Below, piece by piece: positions 35,548 to 47,812 of a stretch of DNA of 64,000 nucleotides; position 1 is the first letter of the stretch; each line of letters starts with the position of its first letter. The notes beneath the pieces were generated by a model, which did not search any database, was not told the origin of the DNA, and saw only the letters and a program-made list of their open reading frames with translations. Position numbers and translations under genes: made by a program. Source of the DNA: Paenibacillus mangrovi. GTDB lineage: Bacteria > Bacillota > Bacilli > Paenibacillales > Paenibacillaceae. The DNA lies in assembly GCF_022898935.1 (NCBI RefSeq), contig NZ_JALIRP010000005.1, forward strand, positions 124,001-188,000. Direction: 5' to 3'.

Positions 35548-35671
35548 ATGCTTCCTACCTCCATTTGGTCATGATCCTTTCATACCTCTCATATCCCGAT
35601 ATTCATAGTTATGAGCCATTCGCAGATGATAGAACCCTTTTTAAGAGAAAAGGAAGATTCATATGGATAGG
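35548..35671. promoter_or_regulatory. spoIID upstream region
   Basis: A sigma-E promoter is expected. The minus strand has a GAATATC word (35597-35603) with a poor -10 (TATGAAAG) 13 bases on. I do not consider this decisive. Confidence 0.3.
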
Positions 35672-35704
35672 AAAATAACCCCACAAGTAGGTACTTTGCG
35701 GGGG
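35672..35704 (-). terminator. hairpin upstream of spoIID (second terminator-like element)
   Basis: Minus strand: CCCCGCAAAGTA / TACTTGTGGGG stem with one bulge, then TTATTTTCC. It contains the same 15 bases as the hairpin upstream of spoIIID. It lies downstream of the main murA terminator, so it may be a back-up terminator. Confidence 0.5.
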
Positions 35705-35734
35705 CCCCGGAAATTATAAATTCTAATAGAACAA

Positions 35735-35768
35735 CAAAAAAACCAAACCCCCAAGGGTTTGGTTTTTC
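35735..35768 (-). terminator. murA terminator
   Basis: Perfect AAACCAAACCC / GGGTTTGGTTT stem with a 4-base loop, with T runs on both strands. It serves murA on the minus strand. Confidence 0.85.
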
Positions 35769-35856
35769 GTGACAATGTATAATCATTTACAGTCCGAGTT
35801 ATTACCTTTTTCCAGTACAATGTTATCCTCGTTTCCATATGAAAAGCCGGAAACGG

Positions 35857-37209
35857 TTATACCCAAGTTGGCTGGATATTGAACACAGGAACTTCTTCTT
35901 CCAGCTCCACCTTTTTCTTCGCAGAAGTCGGTTGATTCAGTACAGGCTCTTCCACGGAAATACGCCAGATATCGGCGCCAAGCGAGGACAGCTTCTCAGC
36001 CAGGTCCACATACCCACGGTCGATATGATGCGTACCACTCACTTCCGACGTTCCTTCAGAAACCAGTCCTGCCAGAATCAAGGCTGCGCCTGCACGTAAA
36101 TCTGTTGCGCATACCTTAGCGCCCTTCAGATTCGCTCCGCCTGTAACAATGGCTGTGCGTCCTTCGACCTTGATCTCCGCATTCATGAGATGGAATTCAT
36201 CCACATGCATAAAACGGTTCTCAAACACAGTCTCGGTTACAACACTCGTCCCTTCGGACTTCAGCAGCAGCGCCATCATTTGCGATTGCATGTCAGTCGG
36301 GAAGCCAGGATAAGGGAGAGTTTTGATATCAACAGCCTTCAGTGGTCGATCACAAGTGACACGTATGCCATTCTCATCCGGCTCGATGGTAACACCCATC
36401 TCCTCCATTTTGGCAATGACCGGACCCAGATGATCCGCAATCGCACCTTCGACGTACACATCGCCGCCTGTAATCGCTGCGGCCACCATGTAAGTACCTG
36501 CTTCAATCCGGTCAGGAATGACCGTATGTTCTGCGCCATGCATTTTTTCAACGCCCTCGATCCGGATCATGCCTGTGCCCGCACCGCGAACCTTGGCACC
36601 CATTCCGTTCAGGTAGTTGGCCAAATCGACAATTTCCGGCTCTTTCGCCGCATTTTCGATTACGGTCACGCCTTCAGCGAGAGTAGCTGCCATCATAATA
36701 TTTTCAGTAGCACCTACGCTGGCATAATCCAGATAGATTTTTGCCCCGCGCAGTCTGCCATTTATTTTCGCCTCAATATATCCTTGTCCGAGATTGATTT
36801 CGGCACCCAAAGCTTCAAAGCCTTTCAAGTGCTGATCAATCGGTCTCGTTCCAATGGCGCAGCCTCCCGGCAATGAAATTCGCGTATGCCCCATTCTTGC
36901 GAGCAAAGGACCCATAACCAAGAAAGACGCACGCATTTTTCGCACCCATTCGTAAGGTGCTTCGCAAGAGGAAATAGCTTGGGCATCAACCCTCATTACA
37001 TCATTACTATATGTAACGCTTGCACCTATCGATTCCAACACTTTGCTGATTGTAATTACATCGTCAAGAGGAGGCGCGTCATAAATAACACTTACTCCTT
37101 CTTCCCCAAGAAGAGAGGCAGCGATGATCGGAAGAACTGAATTTTTTGCTCCGCTGACTTTCACGCTTCCGGTCAGTTTATTGCCACCGCGGACGATAAA
37201 TTTGCTCAT
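35857..37209 (-). CDS. murA: UDP-N-acetylglucosamine 1-carboxyvinyltransferase (MurA)
   Basis: First committed step of peptidoglycan synthesis: transfers enolpyruvate from PEP to UDP-GlcNAc. 450 aa. Catalytic C117 in [16 protein letters not shown] (fosfomycin-sensitive Cys form), N-terminal [17 protein letters not shown] and [23 protein letters not shown]. The C-terminal 25 residues (after ISVEEPVLN) are a charged tail beyond the usual end. ATG 37209 is the second of two adjacent ATGs after GGAGGG, with 7-base spacing. It has its own sigma-A promoter at 37287-37316. Confidence 0.95.
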   Translation of the reverse strand: MSKFIVRGGNKLTGSVKVSGAKNSVLPIIAASLLGEEGVSVIYDAPPLDDVITISKVLESIGASVTYSNDVMRVDAQAISSCEAPYEWVRKMRASFLVMGPLLARMGHTRISLPGGCAIGTRPIDQHLKGFEALGAEINLGQGYIEAKINGRLRGAKIYLDYASVGATENIMMAATLAEGVTVIENAAKEPEIVDLANYLNGMGAKVRGAGTGMIRIEGVEKMHGAEHTVIPDRIEAGTYMVAAAITGGDVYVEGAIADHLGPVIAKMEEMGVTIEPDENGIRVTCDRPLKAVDIKTLPYPGFPTDMQSQMMALLLKSEGTSVVTETVFENRFMHVDEFHLMNAEIKVEGRTAIVTGGANLKGAKVCATDLRAGAALILAGLVSEGTSEVSGTHHIDRGYVDLAEKLSSLGADIWRISVEEPVLNQPTSAKKKVELEEEVPVFNIQPTWV

Positions 37210-37286
37210 CATGATTCCCTCCGCGTTCATTTTTTTCCACAAGTTCTGTATTTTCAAGAAATTACATTGCTAATTCCCTAACTTCC

Positions 37287-37316
37287 ATCATAACACCAAT
37301 CATTTCATGGATACAA
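37287..37316 (-). promoter_or_regulatory. sigma-A promoter of murA
   Basis: Minus strand: -35 TTGTAT (37311-37316), 18-base spacer, -10 TATGAT (37287-37292), about 80 bases before the start codon. Confidence 0.6.
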
Positions 37317-37533
37317 GCGTTTTTTGGCGAATTGAGTCCAAAATAAAGCTGTTCCTGAGGCTGAAGGCCTAAACCCTAGCAGGTGTAAAACGGGGTTTTA
37401 ACAAGCTTTAGTCCCTTTTATTACTGTTGTATTCATTGTTGACATAAAAAAATGTTATTATTCGACACATTCGTTGTCCATCCGACATTCGGCGTGAAAC
37501 AACCTAACAGGGATATAACCAAAGACTGCTGTA

Positions 37534-37791
37534 TCAAAACATATACTTAATCATTTGGCTCCAGGTTAAGTAATCAAGCAGAAACTTCGAAACAAAGTGC
37601 CCCAAAACGATGGCCAGCAGCAGCTGGAGAAGTTTGCCCTGAGCACTCTTGGGATGGCGAATGAACAGGTCGAGCTTCAGGTTCTGCAAAGACCACCAAG
37701 ACAGACCAATACAGATCAGAGAGACGATAATCGAGATCAGACCGCTGACACCCAAATTGCCTGTCAGGTTGTTTGCAAGGTTTGAATCCAT
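37534..37791 (-). CDS. ywzB: DUF1146 family small membrane protein (YwzB-like)
   Basis: An 85-aa protein with two membrane segments (about residues 15-35 and 54-76) joined by a basic loop (LDLFIRHPKSAQGKLLQ). It matches the DUF1146/YwzB family in size, topology and position between atpC and murA. GGAGGTGTCATA precedes the ATG. Function is unknown. Confidence 0.85.
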   Translation of the reverse strand: MDSNLANNLTGNLGVSGLISIIVSLICIGLSWWSLQNLKLDLFIRHPKSAQGKLLQLLLAIVLGHFVSKFLLDYLTWSQMIKYMF

Positions 37792-38077
37792 TATGACACC
37801 TCCATCTTTTTAGGATTAACCCATCTTTATATATTCAAAGGGACTACTATATAATACTGGGCTTCGCAAAAAGAATCCAGCTTCAAATTCGTAATTAATT
37901 AATTCTTTTTTAATAAAGCGCTTTCTCCTGTTATGCTTCCTTTTTCTTACCCTTTATATGAGTCATTTCCTCGGAAATATTCCCGATATTCTCTGCTCGT
38001 TCTACTTTTTGCAGCCTAATTCTACAGCAACCTTTAGAAAAATGTCTATTGGAAGCTTATTCATTCAGAATTCCTCC
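37792..38077. other. atpC-ywzB intergenic region with weak coding signals
   Basis: About 290 bases. On the minus strand a 20-codon ORF starts 8 bases after GGAGG right behind the atp terminator, and an overlapping frame continues with protein-like composition (KVERAENIGNISEEMTHIKG) to a stop. B. subtilis has ywmB beyond ywzB. This may be a gene remnant, but I see no family match. Confidence 0.3.
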
Positions 38078-38112
38078 AAAAAAACAGCCCGTCTCAAAAC
38101 GAAGACGGGCTG
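38078..38112 (-). terminator. terminator of the ATP synthase operon
   Basis: Minus strand: CAGCCCGTCT / AGACGGGCTG perfect 10-bp stem, 8-base loop, then seven T. It lies 10 bases past the atpC stop. Confidence 0.92.
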
Positions 38113-38122
38113 GACTGCTTAT

Positions 38123-38536
38123 TTATTTTTTTTGATTGCCGAAAACGTTGATCCGGTTCATGGCTTTTTGCAGAGCCAGTTCCGCACGGCGGTGATCAAT
38201 TTCATCCTGTTTGCCGCTTACTGCAAGACGACGCTCAGCGCGTTCCTTGGCAGCTTCAGCACGCTGCAAATCGATTTCTTCGGCTGTTTCGGCACTCTCC
38301 GCCAGAACAACCACCTTGTCCTTACGGATCTCCACAAAGCCGCCATTCACCGCAATCCGGCTAGTTTTCTTGCCAGTTTTGACGATAAGCGGAGCGACTT
38401 GAAGCGGGGTAACCATAGGAATGTGCCCCGGTAAGATACCGAGATCGCCTTCCACACCCCGAACCGTCAGGCTTTCTACCTCTCCGGAATATGCCAAGTG
38501 ATCCGGCGTCACAATTTCCAATAAAAAGGTACTCAC
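38123..38536 (-). CDS. atpC: ATP synthase F1 epsilon subunit
   Basis: Central-stalk subunit and intrinsic inhibitor of the F1Fo ATP synthase. 138 codons including the stop. N-terminal beta-sandwich (LLEIVTPDHLAYSGEVESL, GDLGILPGHIPMVTPL) and C-terminal two-helix domain (DLQRAEAAKERAERRL). An ATG at 38542 touches the GGAGGG site, so translation more likely begins at the GTG two codons later (38536, 6-base spacing). Last gene of the operon. Confidence 0.93.
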   Translation of the reverse strand: MSTFLLEIVTPDHLAYSGEVESLTVRGVEGDLGILPGHIPMVTPLQVAPLIVKTGKKTSRIAVNGGFVEIRKDKVVVLAESAETAEEIDLQRAEAAKERAERRLAVSGKQDEIDHRRAELALQKAMNRINVFGNQKK

Positions 38537-38590
38537 TTTCATCCCTCCTGAACAGCTCGCTTCGGTAAGCTATAGCTTCCCTTGCAGGAC

Positions 38591-40081
<1,491 letters not shown>

Positions 40082-40104
40082 TCATTTATTCAAAAACTTT
40101 GGTC

Positions 40105-40971
40105 TTACACCTGAGCGTTCGCTCCGGCCACGATCTCGGAAATTTCCTGAGTAATGGCAGCCTGACGTGCACGGTTGTACGTAAGTGTCAATTCGCCGAT
40201 CAGCTTGGTCGCATTTTTCGTCGCAGAGCCCATCGCCGTCATCTTCGCTCCCAGCTCACTCGCCTTGCCATCCAGCAATGCGCTGAAAATCAAGGTTTCC
40301 GCGTATCTTGGCAGCAATGCTTCGAGTACGGCTTCCGGAGACGGCTCATACTCGTAGCTGGCCGTTACACCGGTCGTTTGAGTTCCCATGTTTTCCATAG
40401 GCAGAAGCTGATCCACTTCAGGAATTTGAGTCAGTGCGTTCACGAAACGGTTATAACAGATGTGCAGTTCGTCGATTTGGGAATCTTCAAACTGACGTAC
40501 CGCTGCATAAGCGATCGACTTGATGTCCGAGAAGGAAGGCGTATCGGATAGATCCGTTACCTCTTGAGCGACCGGCATCTCCCGGCGGCGGAAGTAATCA
40601 CGGCCTTTGCGTCCAATGACGAAAATGACGTATTCGTCGGAGGACTTGTGCTTCTCTTTAATCGTTCCCATCACTTTTTTCAAGACGTTGGCGTTGTATC
40701 CGCCACAAAGACCGCGATCCGAGGTAATAACCAGATACCCAGTCTTTTTCACGGGGCGTTTCTCAAACATCGGATGCTTGATGCCTTTTGTACCAGAAGC
40801 GATGCTGGACACCACTTCTTTCAGCTTATCAGAGTAAGGACGGGCATGCTGCGCCATCTCCTGAGCTTTTCTGAGCTTGGAGGCAGCGACCATTTCCATC
40901 GCTTTTGTGATTTGCTTTGTACCTTGAATACTCTTGATCTGACGTTTAATTTCACGCAATCCTCTTGCCAT
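40105..40971 (-). CDS. atpG: ATP synthase F1 gamma subunit
   Basis: Rotor stalk subunit, 288 aa. N-terminal coiled coil MARGLREIKRQIKSIQGTKQITKAMEMVAASKLRKAQ and C-terminal helix KLIGELTLTYNRARQAAITQEISEIVAGA are diagnostic. GAGGTGGTGAAAAC precedes the ATG. It lies between atpA and atpD. Confidence 0.97.
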   Translation of the reverse strand: MARGLREIKRQIKSIQGTKQITKAMEMVAASKLRKAQEMAQHARPYSDKLKEVVSSIASGTKGIKHPMFEKRPVKKTGYLVITSDRGLCGGYNANVLKKVMGTIKEKHKSSDEYVIFVIGRKGRDYFRRREMPVAQEVTDLSDTPSFSDIKSIAYAAVRQFEDSQIDELHICYNRFVNALTQIPEVDQLLPMENMGTQTTGVTASYEYEPSPEAVLEALLPRYAETLIFSALLDGKASELGAKMTAMGSATKNATKLIGELTLTYNRARQAAITQEISEIVAGANAQV

Positions 40972-41103
40972 GTTTTCACCACCTCAAAACTTTGGCGGAG
41001 CCAAAGTTACTTCGTAAGCATTCGCTTAGCTTTGACTGGTCAAAGCTCCCGTATATCTGAAAAAGATGAACCCGAGCCTTGCGGCCCGGTTCATGTTAAT
41101 GAC

Positions 41104-42624
<1,521 letters not shown>

Positions 42625-42634
42625 TCACCCCTAT

Positions 42635-43183
42635 CTACTGTGCTTGTCTGTTAAAAGACTTTTCAAGCCGTTCCAGCTTCCCTGCCAGACTTCCGTCATA
42701 CAGCTTATCGCCGACCATGACTTTCACACCGCCGAGCAGACTCTTATCAACCACGTTATTAACGCGGATTTTCTTATTAGCCAAAGCTCCAAATTGTGCA
42801 GCAACGGCTTCCCGTTCCTGCTCATTCAGCGGATAAGTGGAGTACACTGTAGCATCCGCAATTCCGAGACTTTCGCCTTCGATCCGGATATAGCTGTCCA
42901 GAAGATCCGAAAGGATATCAGCTCTGCCCCGCTCAATGAGCAGTTCAATGGTGTTCACAACCGGCTGGGATACTTTATCTTGAAGGGCCTTCTTCAGCAC
43001 ATCCAGTTTCACTGATACGGAAATATTGGGTGTGGAAATAAACTTCTGTACATCGGCATTAACCGTAATGGCTTCCACGACGGCTTTCAGCTCCTGCTCC
43101 ACTTCCAGCGTCTTCTGCTGCTGTGCAGCCACTTCAAACAGCGCCTTTGCGTAACGCTTGGCTGCTATTGTTTCCCGGCTCAT
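42635..43183 (-). CDS. atpH: ATP synthase F1 delta subunit
   Basis: Peripheral-stalk connector, 182 aa. N-terminal ETIAAKRYAKALFEVA and C-terminal VVDKSLLGGVKVMVGDKLYDGSLAGKLERL are family signatures. Its ATG overlaps the atpF stop by 4 bases (ATGA), indicating translational coupling. Confidence 0.96.
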   Translation of the reverse strand: MSRETIAAKRYAKALFEVAAQQQKTLEVEQELKAVVEAITVNADVQKFISTPNISVSVKLDVLKKALQDKVSQPVVNTIELLIERGRADILSDLLDSYIRIEGESLGIADATVYSTYPLNEQEREAVAAQFGALANKKIRVNNVVDKSLLGGVKVMVGDKLYDGSLAGKLERLEKSFNRQAQ

Positions 43184-43668
43184 GGTCTGCCCCCTACCTC
43201 TTTAAGGTATTGGTCCACAAGCGCTTCTTGTGCACTGTCGCTGCTTACTTCCTTCTCAAGCAGCTTGGAAGCGATCTTCACAGATACAGCGCCAACTTCG
43301 CTGCGCAGCTCCTGAACCGCCTTGTTCTTTTCGCTGGCGATGTCGCGTACAGCCTCTTCTTTGATGCGGACTGCTTCCTCTTTCGCCTGTGCCATCAACT
43401 GATCAGCCTGTTTGCTGCTCGTTTGTTTGGACTGTTCGATAATAGCGTAAGCTTCTTTGCGGGCTGCCTCGAGAGCTTGTTTTTGCTCCTCTACATAAGC
43501 GACAGCCTGTTCGCGGGTTTGCGAAGCTTCATTCATTTGTTGCATTACAAGCTCACGGCGTTTTTCCATGATGGAAAAGAGCGGTCCGAAAGCGTATTTG
43601 TTAAGAAGCAGATACAAAATCACAAATGCGATTAACGAGAGTACAAAAGACGCGATGTTAATACTCAA
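43180..43668 (-). CDS. atpF: ATP synthase Fo subunit b
   Basis: Peripheral stalk, 162 aa. One N-terminal membrane segment (residues 5-23) and a long charged helix (about 30-150, KKRRELVMQQMNEASQTREQAVAYVEEQKQ-like heptads). The start is TTG at 43668 with AAAGGAGTG 8 bases upstream. No ATG is placed as well. Coupled to atpH. Confidence 0.95.
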   Translation of the reverse strand: MSINIASFVLSLIAFVILYLLLNKYAFGPLFSIMEKRRELVMQQMNEASQTREQAVAYVEEQKQALEAARKEAYAIIEQSKQTSSKQADQLMAQAKEEAVRIKEEAVRDIASEKNKAVQELRSEVGAVSVKIASKLLEKEVSSDSAQEALVDQYLKEVGGRP

Positions 43669-43743
43669 AATCTAGTCACTCCTTTCCGGTGCACGTACAC
43701 TGCCGTTCACACTCGCTTCCGAAAGAATCATATTCTCACGGCT

Positions 43744-43779
43744 AAAAAGAAGGCGCGGATGGCCGTGGCCTTCCCCGCC
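43744..43779 (-). terminator. intra-operon hairpin between atpE and atpF
   Basis: Minus strand: GGCGGGGAAGGCC / GGCCATCCGCGCC imperfect GC-rich stem followed by TTCTTTTTAG. It looks like a partial terminator inside the ATP synthase operon, where it could raise the share of transcripts ending after atpE. Confidence 0.55.
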
Positions 43780-43798
43780 AAACGTTGCTCGTTTTAAA

Positions 43799-44068
<270 letters not shown>

Positions 44069-44109
44069 TTAGTTAAGAGTGAAGCGACGCTCCAAGCTTA
44101 ACTTTGAAG

Positions 44110-44913
44110 CTAATGTTCGTCGTGCGTTTCAATCATTTGCGAGATATACACCATGGTCAGGATCGTAAAGACGAAGGCCTGAATGGCGCCAACGAAAATA
44201 CTGAAGCCCTGCCATACCACGAGTCCAAGTGCCGAAGCAACCCAGCCCACTGCGCCCAATGCGGTCAATTTTAGCAGTACGGAGATCAGAACCTCGCCTG
44301 CGAAAATGTTACCGAATAGACGCATGCCCTGCGTGAGCAGTTTGGCGAACTGTTCGATAACGTTGATCGGGAAGAAGAACCAGTAAGGTTGAAAATAGTG
44401 CTTGAAATAATTCTTAGTATTCTTCGTCATTCCGAGGAAATGCGACAACAGGAAGACAATCAGAGCCAGTGCCATCGTTACGGAAGCGTCAGCTGTCGGC
44501 GATTTCCACCAAGCAATTTCAACATCTTCAGCGTCCGGATGTTTCGCAAACTCCTGTGTTACAGAAACGATCTCCTTACCGAAAATTTGAGCGTGTTCCG
44601 GGGAATCGACATGGGTGACGATACCAAACGGCAAGCCCAGCAAGTTCGCTACGAAGATGAACATGATGAACGTGAGGCCAAGAGACAAGAAGTGCTTCCC
44701 TTTTTTCCAGTCCATTGTGCTTGAAATCAGGTTTTGAACGAATTCAACTGCCCATTCCATGAAGTTTTGCAGTTTGCCCGGATTTTCTACAGACAGATTT
44801 CGGGTTGCTAGCTTGGCAATAACAAACACGATAACACATGTCACGATGAGCATCAGAACAATGGAAAGGTCAACTTGAATGCCGCCCAATTCAATAGTCG
44901 GTGATAAATGCAT
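44110..44913 (-). CDS. atpB: ATP synthase Fo subunit a
   Basis: Stator channel subunit, 267 aa, five or six membrane segments. The essential Arg lies in LTQGMRLFGNIFAGEVL, and the C-terminal helix GAIQAFVFTILTMVYISQMIE is typical. It has a His/Asp-rich C-terminal tail (ETHDEH). Located between atpI and atpE. Confidence 0.97.
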   Translation of the reverse strand: MHLSPTIELGGIQVDLSIVLMLIVTCVIVFVIAKLATRNLSVENPGKLQNFMEWAVEFVQNLISSTMDWKKGKHFLSLGLTFIMFIFVANLLGLPFGIVTHVDSPEHAQIFGKEIVSVTQEFAKHPDAEDVEIAWWKSPTADASVTMALALIVFLLSHFLGMTKNTKNYFKHYFQPYWFFFPINVIEQFAKLLTQGMRLFGNIFAGEVLISVLLKLTALGAVGWVASALGLVVWQGFSIFVGAIQAFVFTILTMVYISQMIETHDEH

Positions 44914-44944
44914 GTTTTTCTCACCCCTTTCTCAGTCGAACAAT

Positions 44945-45322
44945 CTACTCTTCTTTGCGAGTCAATCGAATTCCTATGAATAAGAGAAGGAACTGCGATA
45001 AGATCAGGGTAGCTGCGACAGCGTAAATATTGAACGTCTCCGGCTTTTGAATAGCCAGAACAACGGCCAGTACACTTGTGGCTGCGCGGGTCATAAACCC
45101 CATATTCACCTTTTTACCTTCTCCGCTGGTGACAGTATCCAACACTTTCTGCACCTTGTACCCCAGATAAAAGCTATTAAGCAAACTTACGCTGGAGCCA
45201 AGCACCATACCTAGCGCAATGCTCCGGTATTGCGGAAAGACAGCAGCACCCAAAAAGCAAAGGGCCAGGAAATAAAGTGTGGTTCTGGTCAATACCCTGC
45301 GGTATTTCCATAATTCATTCAT
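44945..45322 (-). CDS. atpI: ATP synthase subunit I (AtpI)
   Basis: A 125-aa membrane protein with four predicted segments, of the ATP synthase I family, which helps assemble the c-ring. MNELWKYRRVLTRTTLYFLALCFLGAAVFP is typical. GGGGG lies 6 bases before ATG 45322, which is within the last codons of atpZ, so the two are coupled. Confidence 0.85.
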   Translation of the reverse strand: MNELWKYRRVLTRTTLYFLALCFLGAAVFPQYRSIALGMVLGSSVSLLNSFYLGYKVQKVLDTVTSGEGKKVNMGFMTRAATSVLAVVLAIQKPETFNIYAVAATLILSQFLLLFIGIRLTRKEE

Positions 45323-45569
45323 CACTTTCCCCCATGACTGCCTTGGTGATCATAAAAACGCTTACGCCGCCGATTAAGAGTCCGAGAAGAACGCCAAAAG
45401 CGATCCAGAGTCCCGGTCCTCCCAAGAACTTGTCCAGCCAGGAGCCCAAATAGAAGCCCCCTAACGTACATGCTGCCAGGTCAATTCCGATTGCGCTTAC
45501 AAGCCCCATATATTTCATAGAGCTCGTAGTGTTTTTGTTGGTTTTTTTTGGCTTTTCAGGTTTACTCAT
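45315..45569 (-). CDS. atpZ: AtpZ/AtpI family protein
   Basis: An 84-aa protein with two membrane segments (about residues 20-42 and 50-73) and a basic N-terminus. It matches the F0F1-ATPase subunit 2/AtpZ family (GLVSAIGIDLAACTLGGFYLGSWLDKFLGG). In alkaliphilic Bacillus, AtpZ with AtpI is reported to influence Mg2+/Ca2+ supply or c-ring assembly. First gene of the operon, with its own promoter at 45598-45627. Confidence 0.88.
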   Translation of the reverse strand: MSKPEKPKKTNKNTTSSMKYMGLVSAIGIDLAACTLGGFYLGSWLDKFLGGPGLWIAFGVLLGLLIGGVSVFMITKAVMGESDE

Positions 45570-45597
45570 TTACAGTCCACCCTCATAATCCCAGTTC

Positions 45598-45627
45598 ATT
45601 TTACTGAATGTCACAAGAGTTTGTCAA
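45598..45627 (-). promoter_or_regulatory. sigma-A promoter of the ATP synthase operon
   Basis: Minus strand: -35 TTGACA (45622-45627), 18-base spacer, -10 TAAAAT (45598-45603), about 30 bases before the atpZ ATG. Confidence 0.7.
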
Positions 45628-45754
45628 TTGAGCGAATTGATGTCAAATTGGGTCGAAACTATGAAATTAATCACAGCAAAACGCCTCAAAACCGTGTAAA
45701 CCGTACAGTTTAACTGTATGCTATACTCTTCCCCTCAAGAATGATGGGTTAACT

Positions 45755-46909
45755 TTACTTTGTGAACTTTCTGTGAAATTGTTCTGGACGGTCCTTTTCG
45801 ATGCCGAAATGATGCAATATCGCCTGAACAATCCGTTCCGAAGCCTTACCGTCTCCGTATGGATTGGCCGCCTTGCTCATCGAATCGTAAAGCGCCTGAT
45901 CGGTGAGTAGCGCCTTGGTGCGATCATAGACCTTCTCTTCATCCGTGCCCACCAGCTCGAGTGTGCCTGCTTCAATTCCTTCCGGACGCTCTGTTGTATC
46001 ACGGAGCACAAGAACCGGAACGCCGAACGAAGGAGCTTCCTCCTGAAGTCCGCCGGAATCCGTCAGAATCAAATGCGTATGAGGATAGAAATTATGCAGA
46101 TCTACCACATCTAGCGGTTCGATCAGCTTGATTCTTGGATGTCCGCCAAGAACGGCATGTGCCGGCTCTTTAACGGCAGGGCTTGGATGTACAGGGTAGA
46201 CGATGGCAATATCCTCAAACTCGTCCGCAATGCGTTTGACGGCCCGGAAAATGTTCATATGCGGCTCACCCTGGGATTCACGGCGATGTGCAGTCATAAG
46301 AATGAGCTTTTTGCCGGCTGCCCATTCTAGCACCGGATGGTGGTAGTCTGGCTGTACGGTATATTGAAACACATCCGTTACGGTGTTGCCTGTGACAAAT
46401 ATTCTTGAATCATTCTTGTTTTCTTTCAGCAAATTGCCTGCAGACAATTCAGTTGGCGCAAAATGAAGATCAGCTAGAACGCCTGTCAGCTGGCGGTTCA
46501 TCTCCTCAGGATAAGGAGAGAGTTTGTTCCAGGTACGGAGTCCCGCTTCCACATGCCCCACCTGAATCTGCTGCAGGAACGACGCATAGCTAGCCAGGAA
46601 GGTCGTCAGCGTATCCCCGTGCACTAGCACGATATCCGGCTTGGCCTCGCGTAGAACGGGCTCCAGCCCCCCGAGAACGCGGATGGTGATTTCATTCAGC
46701 GTCTGGCGGTCTTTCATGACATCCAGATCATAATCCGGCGTAATCTTAAAAACTTCAAGCACCTGGTCCAGCATTTGGCGGTGCTGCGCGGTTACGCAGA
46801 CTACCGATTCGATATGCTCGGGATGCTTTTCCAGTTCCAGAATGAGCGGAGCCATCTTGATGGCCTCCGGGCGAACGCCGAAGACAGTCATTACTTTTAT
46901 TTTAGACAT
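45755..46909 (-). CDS. wecB: UDP-N-acetylglucosamine 2-epimerase (non-hydrolysing)
   Basis: Converts UDP-GlcNAc to UDP-ManNAc, the donor for TagA. 384 aa, the normal length. Motifs: VMTVFGVRPEAIKMAPLI, VTAQHRQMLDQVLEVF, VLVHGDTLTTFLAS, GHVEAGLRTWNKLSPYPEEMNRQL, LTDSGGLQEEAPSFGVPVLVLRDTTERPEGIEAGT. B. subtilis calls the equivalent mnaA. It follows upp by 21 bases and likely shares its transcript; the link to the tagA operon is functional, not positional. Confidence 0.95.
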   Translation of the reverse strand: MSKIKVMTVFGVRPEAIKMAPLILELEKHPEHIESVVCVTAQHRQMLDQVLEVFKITPDYDLDVMKDRQTLNEITIRVLGGLEPVLREAKPDIVLVHGDTLTTFLASYASFLQQIQVGHVEAGLRTWNKLSPYPEEMNRQLTGVLADLHFAPTELSAGNLLKENKNDSRIFVTGNTVTDVFQYTVQPDYHHPVLEWAAGKKLILMTAHRRESQGEPHMNIFRAVKRIADEFEDIAIVYPVHPSPAVKEPAHAVLGGHPRIKLIEPLDVVDLHNFYPHTHLILTDSGGLQEEAPSFGVPVLVLRDTTERPEGIEAGTLELVGTDEEKVYDRTKALLTDQALYDSMSKAANPYGDGKASERIVQAILHHFGIEKDRPEQFHRKFTK

Positions 46910-46930
46910 GAACTATACCCTCTTTTCGAT

Positions 46931-47560
46931 TCACTTGGTTCCGTAAAGGCGGTCTCCCGCATCTCCAAGACCCGGCACGATATATCCGTGGTTGTCCAAT
47001 TTCTCATCGAGCGCAGCGACGTAGATGTCTACATCAGGATGGGCTTCCTGTACAGCCTTTACACCTTCAGGCGCCGCGATCAGATTCATCATCTTAATTT
47101 GGGTGCAGCCGCGTTTTTTCAAGACATCAATGGCCGCAATCGCCGATCCGCCCGTCGCCAGCATCGGATCGATGACAATCAGCTCACGCTCGGTCACGTC
47201 CGTAGGCAGCTTGGTGTAGTATTCTACTGGCTGCAGCGTTTCCGGATCCCGGAACAGGCCGACATGCCCTACCTTCGCCGCAGGAATCAGCTTCAGAATG
47301 CCGTCCAGCATGCCAAGTCCGGCACGCAGGATTGGAATAAGCCCCAGCATGCGTCCAGCCAGAACCTTGCCGTCCATTTCGGCAACAGGGGTCTGGACCT
47401 TAACCGTCTCCAGCGGAACCTCACGTGTAATCTCATAAGCCATCAAAGAAGCAACTTCATCTACAAGTTCACGAAAATCCTTAGTGTTTGTCTGTACATC
47501 ACGAATAAATGTCAGCTTGTGTTGAATCAAGGGGTGATCACAAACCACCAATTTTCCCAT
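46931..47560 (-). CDS. upp: uracil phosphoribosyltransferase
   Basis: Pyrimidine salvage: uracil + PRPP to UMP. 209 aa. PRPP-binding loop [19 protein letters not shown] and uracil-site [18 protein letters not shown] are complete. ATG 47560 has GGAGGGACAAA upstream; the longer frame to 47635 does not. Located between glyA and wecB, as glyA-upp in Bacillus. Confidence 0.97.
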   Translation of the reverse strand: MGKLVVCDHPLIQHKLTFIRDVQTNTKDFRELVDEVASLMAYEITREVPLETVKVQTPVAEMDGKVLAGRMLGLIPILRAGLGMLDGILKLIPAAKVGHVGLFRDPETLQPVEYYTKLPTDVTERELIVIDPMLATGGSAIAAIDVLKKRGCTQIKMMNLIAAPEGVKAVQEAHPDVDIYVAALDEKLDNHGYIVPGLGDAGDRLYGTK

Positions 47561-47760
47561 TATTTTGTCCCTCCGGTAATTGTAAGTCTTGAGTAGCTGC
47601 CAGTGCCGGTTTTGCCAAGTGCAAAAGGTACACAAATCTTGTCTATTATATCATTCCCATGAATGAAATTGTACCTACGTTTGACATGTTTATTTTCGCC
47701 ATCATATATCGAAAATTAAACCTTTTGTGACAGCGGGACTTTAAGAGGGAAATGGTTATG

Positions 47761-47795
47761 AAAAAAAGGCCGGTGGTCAAGCCTCCAGCCTTTTT
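47761..47795 (-). terminator. glyA terminator
   Basis: Minus strand: AAAAAGGCTGG / CCGGCCTTTTTTT stem with a 12- to 15-base loop, then T residues, about 18 bases past the glyA stop. Confidence 0.7.
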
Positions 47796-47812
47796 CTATA
47801 TTAAAATTTATT

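Noticed and set aside
47645..47673. Promoter of upp
   Set aside because: A TATAAT occurs at 47645-47650 on the minus strand but no acceptable -35 lies at the right distance, so I leave it uncalled.
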